Source of the DNA: an uncultured Oscillospiraceae bacterium
GTDB taxonomy: Bacteria; Bacillota; Clostridia; Oscillospirales; Oscillospiraceae
NCBI GenBank assembly: GCA_905233385.1
Contig: CAJOEH010000017.1
Coordinates: 1-35,133 of the forward strand
Direction: 5' to 3'
DNA: 35,133 bases
Both the position numbers and the translations under genes were made by a program. The notes under the pieces are model-generated. The model had not been told where the DNA came from. It did not search any database and was given only the letters and a program-made list of their open reading frames with translations. This document shows positions 1 through 6,408 of this stretch, piece after piece. The first letter of the stretch is position 1, and each line of letters starts with the position of its first letter.

Positions 1-745
1 AGTCAAAACCGCCGGCTAAGCCGGCGGCTTGATTAAGCCCTAGAAGGGCATTATGCAGACGAAACCCCTAAAGGGGCACCGAAAGGTTTGCCGACCGCAT
101 TTCTCTTTCGGGCTACCCCTGAAGGGGTTTTGTTTTATGCCTTCTGGTTCACACTACCCGTAAACGGGTCCACGTATTCCTTCATGCTTATCTGATCTGC
201 TATTTGATCTTCCTGTAATTGGTTCTTTATATACTCTTGTATTTGCTTTTTGTTCCGCCCTACCGTGTCTACGTAGTATCCACGTGCCCAGAAGTGTCGG
301 TTTCCATATTTGTATTTGAGATTTGCGTGTCGGTCGAATATCATTAGACTGCTCTTTCCCTTTAAGTACCCCATTATTTGTGACACACTATACTTTGGCG
401 GAATACTCACTAGCATGTGTACATGATCTGGACACAGATACGCCTCTACGATTTCGACTCCTTTTTGTTGGCACAACTGTCTTAATATCTTTCCCACATC
501 CGTCTTTATTTCTCCGTATACTGACATTCTACGATACTTCGGCGCAAATACGATATGGTATTGACATCTCCATGATGTATGGTCTAAACTACTTATGTCT
601 TTTTCTTTCACGAAAAGACCTCCTCATTATTCTAGTTGTGTGGTCGGCAAACCACTTCTACTATAATGGGGAGTTTCTTTCTTGTCTACTCCACTCCTCG
701 CTAGAAGCTATTCTTTTGCCCCCGGCATAGCCGGGGGTTGTCTTT
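1..745 (-). mobile_element. IS200/IS605-family insertion sequence (single transposase, no tnpB)
   Basis: A tnpA gene on the minus strand is flanked by short GC-rich hairpins of the kind that IS200/IS605 transposases recognise as single-stranded ends. One is at 9-27 (CCGCCGGC, loop TAA, GCCGGCGG). The other is at 719-737 (CCCCCGGC, loop ATA, GCCGGGGG). The two have the same form, so they are probably the right and left ends of one element. Two more small palindromes (65-76 and 116-127) follow the tnpA stop codon. No tnpB is present. Exact tips cannot be fixed because the element touches the window edge and this family makes no target duplication. Confidence 0.75.
135..611 (-). CDS. tnpA: IS200-type Y1 transposase TnpA
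   Basis: This 158-residue protein is the expected size for IS200/IS605 TnpA (REP-like Y1 HUH transposase), which cuts and rejoins single-stranded DNA at the hairpin ends of the element. The HUH metal-binding pair is visible as H63-V-H65 in a PDHVHMLVSIP context, and the catalytic tyrosine is probably Y127 in the QEYIKNQ helix. The N-terminal YHIVFAPKYRR segment is typical. Translation starts at a GTG (609-611) 7 bases after a very strong GAGGAGGT site. No frameshift or missing catalytic residue is visible, so the enzyme may be active. It is a known family; the assignment rests on these motifs. Confidence 0.95.
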   Translation of the reverse strand: MKEKDISSLDHTSWRCQYHIVFAPKYRRMSVYGEIKTDVGKILRQLCQQKGVEIVEAYLCPDHVHMLVSIPPKYSVSQIMGYLKGKSSLMIFDRHANLKYKYGNRHFWARGYYVDTVGRNKKQIQEYIKNQLQEDQIADQISMKEYVDPFTGSVNQKA

Positions 746-758
746 GGTCAACAAAAGC

Positions 759-795
759 AAACGGGAGCCATGCCCGATGGGCATGGCTCCCGTTT
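759..795. terminator. 17-bp perfect inverted repeat beside the IS end
   Basis: Two perfect 17-base arms (759-775 and 779-795) enclose a 3-base loop. The arms begin AAACGGGAGCC and end in TTT, so the structure resembles a bidirectional rho-independent terminator. No gene that it would terminate remains in the window: the IS sits immediately to its left. It may be the 3' end of a gene lost when the island or IS arrived. Confidence 0.55.
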
Positions 796-939
796 ATTGA
801 GGCAGCGCGAAAGCGATCTAACCGCTTTTCAAATTATGTCGCTATAAACACCGCCCTAAATGGTTTGCTTTGGAATATGATTGGGGAATTGGCCTTGATA
901 ATTGGTTATTTGCTATAATATATACAGAATTTCGACATC
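796..939. other. AT-rich spacer without a recognisable gene
   Basis: The stretch between the inverted repeat and the FRG gene is clearly AT-richer than the chromosome to the right. A short open frame crosses it, but it starts inside the IS end and runs through the 17-bp hairpin, so it is unlikely to be real. The only signal I can support is the extended -10 element at its right end. Confidence 0.5.
911..919 (+). promoter_or_regulatory. Extended -10 promoter for the FRG-domain gene
   Basis: TGCTATAAT (911-919) matches an extended -10 (TGnTATAAT). A well-spaced -35 is missing: TTGATA lies only 13 bases and TTGGCC 19 bases upstream. Transcription would begin near 926, giving a very short leader before the GTG at 940. 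Confidence 0.5.
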
Positions 940-2244
940 GTGATGGGGGCGATTGCTTTCTTTTTCTACTATTTTTTTGACGAGTTATACTATATCAAAG
1001 ATATCCAGCAGGCTTTTAAGAATGTCTGCCTTGATAAGATGTTGTCTGATGGGTATTTCGATATGAGCGTATATATCTACGGCCGGATTCGGAAAGAAGA
1101 TATGTGCGCTCGCTTAAGTGCGCGCAAATCAATCTATGCTGTTCTTTACAAAGAGGCTTATCCAAAAAAAGACAATGCTTCTTCTGCATGGACAGGTCAT
1201 TTTGGAGAACAAACAGGCACCTCTAATAATCGTATTAATACAGAGTTGACCTACGAAGATTCGGTTGCCATAGTAAACTGGGTATATCGAACGATGAAGA
1301 ATGCAGAGGAAAGGACGCAATTTACACTTGAATTATTTGAACACATCAAAGAACTATATGGGATAAGGAATAGAATTAAATCTGCGCAAGGTGTTTTTTA
1401 CAATTCTGCTAAAGTTGACCTTCATTTCTTTTCTTCCATTTCATCTGTAAGTCGCTTTGTTGCTTCCATCAGCGACAAAGGAGATACGTTGTTTTTCCGT
1501 GGACATGCTGATCCTAATTACACACTTCGGCCGTCTATTATGCGTTCAAAAAAGCTACAAAAGAACGAGAGCAAGCTTTATAACGATCTCCTTATTGAGT
1601 GCCCAGATGATTTTGAAAAATGTCATACTCATTTGGAAAAGCTGGTAAAGATGCAACATTATGGGCTGCCAACGCGATTGCTTGATATAACAAGAAACCT
1701 ACTGGTTGCGTTATACTTTGCCTGTGAGAGCCATCAGGATTCATTTGGTGAAATCATCCTTATATCTGCAAAGCCACAGGAGATTAAATATCCCCAAAGT
1801 GATACGGTTTCAATTCTGGCAAGTTTACCGGCTTTTTCGTATGATAAACAGCAAGAATTTCGGCATTTAGCAGAAGACCCACGAATGGGTAACGACGCAT
1901 TTAACAAAGGTGTAGCACGGTTGATTCACGAGGTTCGTTTGGAGAAACCTGCTTTTCAATCAGAGATTAACAAGGAAGACTTGTTAACGAGCTACATAGT
2001 TTATGCGCTGAAGAATAATAATAGAATCGTAAAGCAAGATGGAGCGTTTATTCTTTGTGGGTTGTCTGATGATATTGGGGCGTTGGAATCGTTCCGTTAT
2101 AAGGACAAGAGAAAGAAAACAGTTGTACTTGTAGACAAAAAGAAAAAGATCCTTGAAGAGTTGAAAGCTTACTCAATAAACCGAGCTTCTCTTTTCCCTG
2201 AAATAGAATGCGTGGCAGAATACTTAAAGGGCTTATATTCTTGA
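940..2244 (+). CDS. FRG-domain protein, likely acquired accessory gene
   Basis: A 434-residue protein whose centre carries the FRG domain (PF08867), named for its Phe-Arg-Gly motif. F186-R187-G188 is followed by HADPNYTLRPSI, then by QHYGLPTRLLDIT at 239-251, the second conserved block of the family. The biochemical role of FRG proteins is not established; many lie in mobile or phage-related DNA. The first 180 residues are not recognisable. The start is uncertain: GTG 940 and ATG 943 have no clear ribosome site, and the first residues are an odd Phe/Tyr-rich run, so a later start is possible. Base composition is much AT-richer than the genes to the right, and the gene sits between an IS and a tRNA, which suggests horizontal transfer. 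A strong terminator follows at 2291. Confidence 0.75.
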   Translation: MMGAIAFFFYYFFDELYYIKDIQQAFKNVCLDKMLSDGYFDMSVYIYGRIRKEDMCARLSARKSIYAVLYKEAYPKKDNASSAWTGHFGEQTGTSNNRINTELTYEDSVAIVNWVYRTMKNAEERTQFTLELFEHIKELYGIRNRIKSAQGVFYNSAKVDLHFFSSISSVSRFVASISDKGDTLFFRGHADPNYTLRPSIMRSKKLQKNESKLYNDLLIECPDDFEKCHTHLEKLVKMQHYGLPTRLLDITRNLLVALYFACESHQDSFGEIILISAKPQEIKYPQSDTVSILASLPAFSYDKQQEFRHLAEDPRMGNDAFNKGVARLIHEVRLEKPAFQSEINKEDLLTSYIVYALKNNNRIVKQDGAFILCGLSDDIGALESFRYKDKRKKTVVLVDKKKKILEELKAYSINRASLFPEIECVAEYLKGLYS

Positions 2245-2290
2245 CGTCTATGCTGAATGATTTGCGTCGCAGTAAACAAAGAAATAGGAA

Positions 2291-2327
2291 AAATCCTCTG
2301 AAATCGTTGATTTCAGAGGATTTTTGG
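2291..2327. terminator. Bidirectional rho-independent terminator
   Basis: Perfect 15-bp arms (2291-2305 and 2309-2323) with a 3-base loop carry A-runs on the left and a T-run on the right, so the hairpin can work on both strands. It ends the FRG gene on the plus strand. On the minus strand it directly follows the partial tRNA-Pro 3' end at 2324-2345, the place where the terminator of a tRNA transcript would be expected. Confidence 0.85.
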
Positions 2328-2345
2328 TCCGAGTGACTGGTCTCG
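2324..2345 (-). repeat. 22-bp copy of the tRNA-Pro 3' end (att-like direct repeat)
   Basis: These 22 bases are identical to 2468-2489, the 3' end of tRNA-Pro including CCA, acceptor strand and part of the T-arm. The spacing between copies is 144 bp. Duplicated tRNA 3' ends are the classic footprint of integrase-mediated insertion, but no integrase is present here and only 122 bp separate the copies. Confidence 0.8.
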
Positions 2346-2420
2346 CTTTTCTGCGGAAAAGCCACGGCGGTTGCGACAGTCCACCGGACTGTCGCTAAGA
2401 GCCGCCTTTCGAGCCCAGTC
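2335..2420 (-). repeat. Structured 86-bp element ending in tRNA-Pro T-arm sequence
   Basis: The ends (2335-2345 and 2410-2420) are 11-bp inverted arms with one mismatch. Inside are two further hairpins: 2345-2362 (GCTTTTC, loop TGCG, GAAAAGC) and 2373-2395 (10-bp perfect stem GCGACAGTCC, loop ACC), the latter enclosed by GGCGG/CCGCC. Read on the minus strand, the outer arms form ACTGG...CCAGT, a T-stem followed by the acceptor 3' strand and CCA. The unit therefore resembles a tRNA T-arm with about 60 extra bases in its loop. Origin and function are unknown. Confidence 0.6.
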
Positions 2421-2468
2421 AGACTACTGATAACCGCCGAAGCCGCCCAAATGGGCGGTTTTGGTGGT

Positions 2469-2544
2469 TGGTCCGAGTGACTGGTCTCGAACCAGCGGCC
2501 TCGTGGTCCCAAACCACGCGCTCTACCAACTGAGCTACACCCGG
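2469..2544 (-). tRNA. tRNA-Pro (anticodon TGG)
   Basis: The complement folds as a complete 76-nt tRNA. The acceptor stem is CCGGGTG/CACTCGG with one G-T pair. The D-arm contains AGCTCAGTTGGTAGAGC. The anticodon stem CGTGG/CCACG encloses TTTGGGA, giving anticodon TGG (proline). The T-arm is GCTGG-TTCGAGA-CCAGT, and the discriminator A with an encoded CCA follows. It has its own promoter at 2555-2583. Confidence 0.97.
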
Positions 2545-2554
2545 ATATAGATGT

Positions 2555-2583
2555 ATTATACATACAGACGGCAAAAAAAGCAA
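2555..2583 (-). promoter_or_regulatory. Promoter of tRNA-Pro
   Basis: On the minus strand TTGCTT (2578-2583) is followed after exactly 17 bases by a perfect TATAAT (2555-2560), ending 10 bases before the mature tRNA 5' end. It is divergent from the trmB promoter. Confidence 0.85.
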
Positions 2584-2601
2584 CAAATATTCCGGGCGGG
2601 G

Positions 2602-2630
2602 TTTACTATCCGCGCCGCATTTGATATAAT
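2602..2630 (+). promoter_or_regulatory. Promoter of trmB-icd
   Basis: TTTACT (2602-2607), 17 bases, then TATAAT (2625-2630) preceded by TGA, which makes it an extended -10. The start codon lies about 160 bases downstream, so the leader would contain all three palindromic repeats at 2637-2767. Confidence 0.7.
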
Positions 2631-2636
2631 TTCCCC

Positions 2637-2767
2637 CGTAGGGAGCGATGCCCTCATCGCTCCGCTGTTCTGACAAGTCTTCGCTGCAACGCATTGTCGC
2701 GGAGGCATCTGGGGATGCCTCCCTACGGTACGCAATTCCGGAGGCATCTGGGGATGCCTCCCTACGG
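2637..2767. repeat. Three short palindromic repeats (CCTACG/CGTAGG family)
   Basis: Copy one (2637-2663) is CGTAGGG plus an AGCGATG/CATCGCT hairpin. Copies two (2700-2728) and three (2739-2767) are identical 29-mers built on GGAGGCATC/GATGCCTCC and ending CCTACGG. The same flank-plus-hairpin design returns at 15997-16103 with other stem sequences, so this is a dispersed intergenic family. Confidence 0.75.
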
Positions 2768-2794
2768 CACGTTTATTGAGAGGAACTATTCCCG

Positions 2795-4639
2795 ATGAGA
2801 ATGAGAAAACGCAACAATTTGGAGCCGCGTATGGAGGCCTGCTCCGCGATCTGGCTGCGCGACGCGAAAAGCCTGCGCGGCAAGTGGCGCACCCTGCTGC
2901 CCGAGGCGCGGGAGCTGCGCGTGGAGGTCGGCTGCGGCAAGGGAAAATTCACCGTGGAGACCGCCGCGGCGGAGCCGGACGTCCTGCTGATCGCCGTGGA
3001 GCGCGTGCAGGAGGCGATGCTGCTCGGCATGGAGCGCGCGCTGGAGATGGGGCTGAAAAACGTCTTTTTCCTCTCGCTGGACGCGGCCGAGATCGAGGAA
3101 TACTTCGCCGACGGCGAGGTCGACCTGCTCTACCTCAACTTCTGCGACCCGTGGCCGCGCAAGAAAAACGCCAAGCGCCGCCTCACCTACCGCACCTTCC
3201 TGCGCAAGTATCAGCGCATTCTGCGGCGGGACGGCGAGATCCACTTCAAGACGGACAACGCCGCGCTGTTTGAATGGTCGCTGGGCGAATTCGAGGCCTG
3301 CGGGCTGGAGATCCGCAACCTGACGCGCGACCTGCACAAGGACGGGCCGGTCGGCATCATGACCGGCTATGAGGAAAGATTCTACGAGCTCGGCACGCCG
3401 ATCAACCGCTGCGAGCTGATTAACCGGGAGGTAACCATGCAGAAGATCCAGATGACGACGCCGCTGGTCGAGATGGACGGCGACGAGATGACCCGCGTGC
3501 TGTGGAAGCAGATCAAGGACGAGCTGCTCCTGCCCTTCGTCGACCTGAAGACCGAATACTACGACCTCGGCCTGCCCGAGCGCGACCGCACCGCCGATCA
3601 GGTCACGATCGACGCGGCGAAGGCGATCCAGAAATACGGCGTGGGCGTGAAGTGCGCCACCATCACGCCAAACGTCCAGCGCATGAGCGAGTACAATCTC
3701 CATGAGATGTGGAAAAGCCCGAACGGCACGATCCGCGCGATCCTGGACGGCACGGTCTTCCGCGCGCCGATTCTGGTCGAGGGCATCCACCCGGTCGTGA
3801 AGAACTGGGGCAAGCCGATCACGATCGCCCGTCACGCCTACGGCGACGTCTACAAGGCGGCCGAGCTGCGCGTGCCGGAGGGCAAGGCGGAGCTGGTCTT
3901 CACCGACAGAGACGGCAACGAGACCCGCAAGACGATCTATGACTTCGAGTGCGGCGGCGTGCTGACCGGGCAGTACAACAAGGACACCTCGATCGCCTCC
4001 TTCGCCCGCTCCTGCTTCAACTACGCCCTTGCGACGAAGCAGGACCTGTGGTTCTCGTCGAAGGACACGATCGCGAAGATCTACGACGGCGCGTTCAAGA
4101 AGATCTTCGCCGACATTTATGAAGCGGAGTACAAGGACCGCTTCGAGCAGACGGGCATCACCTACTTCTACACCCTGATCGACGACGCGGTCGCCCGCGT
4201 CATCCGCAGCGAGGGCGGCTTCATCTGGGCCTGCAAGAACTACGACGGCGACGTGATGAGCGACATGGTCTCCACCGCCTTCGGCTCGCTCGCGATGATG
4301 ACCTCCGTACTGGTCTCGCCGGACGGAAAGTACGAGTACGAGGCGGCGCACGGCACGGTCACGAAGCACTATTACCGCTACCTGGAGGGCGAAAAGACCT
4401 CGACCAACCCGATGGCGACGATCTTCGCCTGGACCGGCGCGCTGAAAAAGCGCGGCGAGCTCGACGGCAACGACGAGCTGACCGCCTTTGCCGAGAAGCT
4501 CGAAAAGGTCTGCGTTTTCGTGATCGAGCGCGGCACGATGACGAAGGATCTCGCGGCGCTCTGGGAGGGCGGCGCGCCCAACGTCGTCACCACCGACGGC
4601 TTCATCGCCGCGATCCGCCGCGAACTGGAGAATCGCTGA
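2795..4639 (+). CDS. trmB: tRNA (guanine-N7)-methyltransferase TrmB, frame continuous into isocitrate dehydrogenase
   Basis: TrmB makes m7G46 in tRNA with S-adenosylmethionine. Residues 1-213 are a complete TrmB: start MRMR as in Bacillus TrmB, SAM motif E44-V-G-C-G-K-G, D118-P-W-P with the basic KKNAKRR segment, FKTDN, and a final TGYEERF. A GAGAGGA site 10 bases upstream supports ATG 2795. The frame has no stop where TrmB should end. It reads ELINREVT and enters isocitrate dehydrogenase at Met215, giving one 614-residue frame. The bases CTGATTAAC hold TGA and TAA in other frames, so a one-base change or sequencing error could have removed the stop. The dehydrogenase also has its own start site, so either a fusion or two products is possible. 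Confidence 0.85.
   Translation: MRMRKRNNLEPRMEACSAIWLRDAKSLRGKWRTLLPEARELRVEVGCGKGKFTVETAAAEPDVLLIAVERVQEAMLLGMERALEMGLKNVFFLSLDAAEIEEYFADGEVDLLYLNFCDPWPRKKNAKRRLTYRTFLRKYQRILRRDGEIHFKTDNAALFEWSLGEFEACGLEIRNLTRDLHKDGPVGIMTGYEERFYELGTPINRCELINREVTMQKIQMTTPLVEMDGDEMTRVLWKQIKDELLLPFVDLKTEYYDLGLPERDRTADQVTIDAAKAIQKYGVGVKCATITPNVQRMSEYNLHEMWKSPNGTIRAILDGTVFRAPILVEGIHPVVKNWGKPITIARHAYGDVYKAAELRVPEGKAELVFTDRDGNETRKTIYDFECGGVLTGQYNKDTSIASFARSCFNYALATKQDLWFSSKDTIAKIYDGAFKKIFADIYEAEYKDRFEQTGITYFYTLIDDAVARVIRSEGGFIWACKNYDGDVMSDMVSTAFGSLAMMTSVLVSPDGKYEYEAAHGTVTKHYYRYLEGEKTSTNPMATIFAWTGALKKRGELDGNDELTAFAEKLEKVCVFVIERGTMTKDLAALWEGGAPNVVTTDGFIAAIRRELENR
3437..4639 (+). CDS. icd: NADP-dependent isocitrate dehydrogenase (internal start in the trmB frame)
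   Basis: This enzyme converts isocitrate and NADP to 2-oxoglutarate, CO2 and NADPH, supplying glutamate precursors. From ATG 3437 the product is 400 residues, normal for the homodimeric eukaryote-like (type II) class. Visible blocks are EMDGDEMTRVLW at the N terminus, the RAPILVEGIHPVVKNW substrate loop, PITIARHAYGDVY, the Mg-binding NYDGDVMSDM segment and the coenzyme-binding EAAHGTVTKHYY with TSTNPMATIFAW. A GGGAGG ribosome site 6-7 bases before ATG 3437 argues that it is translated independently even though the trmB frame runs into it. No citrate synthase or aconitase gene is nearby. A hairpin terminator follows. Confidence 0.93.
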   Translation: MQKIQMTTPLVEMDGDEMTRVLWKQIKDELLLPFVDLKTEYYDLGLPERDRTADQVTIDAAKAIQKYGVGVKCATITPNVQRMSEYNLHEMWKSPNGTIRAILDGTVFRAPILVEGIHPVVKNWGKPITIARHAYGDVYKAAELRVPEGKAELVFTDRDGNETRKTIYDFECGGVLTGQYNKDTSIASFARSCFNYALATKQDLWFSSKDTIAKIYDGAFKKIFADIYEAEYKDRFEQTGITYFYTLIDDAVARVIRSEGGFIWACKNYDGDVMSDMVSTAFGSLAMMTSVLVSPDGKYEYEAAHGTVTKHYYRYLEGEKTSTNPMATIFAWTGALKKRGELDGNDELTAFAEKLEKVCVFVIERGTMTKDLAALWEGGAPNVVTTDGFIAAIRRELENR

Positions 4640-4658
4640 CCGGAATAGGTATGATTGT

Positions 4659-4699
4659 ACGCTTCGGCGGGTATATTACCCGTCGAAGCGTGTTTTTTT
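4659..4699 (+). terminator. Terminator after icd
   Basis: A 15-bp stem (4659-4673 with 4677-4691, one G-T pair) and 3-base loop are followed by seven T at 4693-4699. Confidence 0.9.
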
Positions 4700-4751
4700 C
4701 TGTCGCACCGCGAAAAAACGCGAAAAAAGTAAAAAAATCGCGAAAAAACTA

Positions 4752-4780
4752 TTGCACTGTAAAAAAGACTGCGGTATACT
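4752..4780 (+). promoter_or_regulatory. Promoter of rpoD
   Basis: TTGCAC (4752-4757), 17-base spacer, TATACT (4775-4780). The predicted start near 4787 gives a leader of about 36 bases before ATG 4823. Confidence 0.85.
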
Positions 4781-4822
4781 GTGAAAGATGTGCCCTATTT
4801 TCAAGATATAAGGAAGTGCTTT

Positions 4823-5968
<1,146 letters not shown>

Positions 5969-5975
5969 TATTTAC

Positions 5976-6010
5976 GAGGGATTTCCGTTTCGGAAATCCC
6001 TCTTGTTTTT
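5976..6010 (+). terminator. Terminator after rpoD
   Basis: A 12-bp perfect stem (5976-5987 with 5991-6002), 3-base loop and downstream T-rich tract begin 8 bases after the stop codon. Confidence 0.92.
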
Positions 6011-6029
6011 TCAATACATCCCCCGTTCT

Positions 6030-6331
6030 GTCATTGCCCGCTTTACGCGAGCAATCTGTCCGTTTCGATAAGGGACACATTCCGTATGATACTGTAGCGA
6101 ACGGCCTGTGTGTCGTGCCGTCCGGCTCCCTCTCCGAGGGAGCTGTCAGCGAAGCTGGCTGAGGGAGTCGGAACGGCACATAGGCCGTTCCCTACGCCAC
6201 CGCTGCGCTGTCCACCTCACTTAACGAGGGAGGCTTGGCGCCAACCGTTATTCGGTACAGTTCCCAAATCTGCGACGGACAGATTGCACCCGCAAGGGGT
6301 ACGCCGCAGCCCGGACAAGCCGGACAATGAC
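6030..6331. repeat. Intergenic cluster of palindromic repeats
   Basis: There is no gene in this 440-base spacer. A REP-like unit ending GCAATCTGTCCG sits at 6030-6067, and an inverted one at 6272-6331. Between them, 6094-6195 is a 102-bp imperfect palindrome whose arms carry GAACGGCCT/AGGCCGTTC. A second hairpin element (GGCTCCCTCTCCGAGGGAGC, 6124-6143) is nested inside. The remainder (6196-6271) contains nothing I recognise. Confidence 0.7.
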
Positions 6332-6370
6332 AAAGGAAAAGCCGCGGCCATGGGCCGCGGCTTTTCCTTT
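6332..6370. terminator. Bidirectional terminator for the giant surface protein gene
   Basis: An 18-bp perfect stem (6332-6349 with 6353-6370) has a 3-base loop and A/T-rich outer ends on both sides. On the minus strand it follows the stop codon at 6409 by about 40 bases. Confidence 0.85.
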
Positions 6371-6408
6371 ATTTGCAATTAGGATTCAGTATCGTTTCAT
6401 TACAGATT

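Noticed and set aside
682-918. Short plus-strand gene upstream of the FRG gene
   Set aside because: Starts inside the IS end, reads through a 17-bp perfect hairpin and has no ribosome site.
2443-2458. CCGCCC/GGGCGG hairpin as the main tRNA-Pro terminator
   Set aside because: No T-run on the minus strand; the 15-bp hairpin at 2291-2323 fits better, although this hairpin may be a remnant.
2786-4369. 527-codon minus-strand frame opposite trmB-icd
   Set aside because: Antisense shadow of two motif-complete enzymes.
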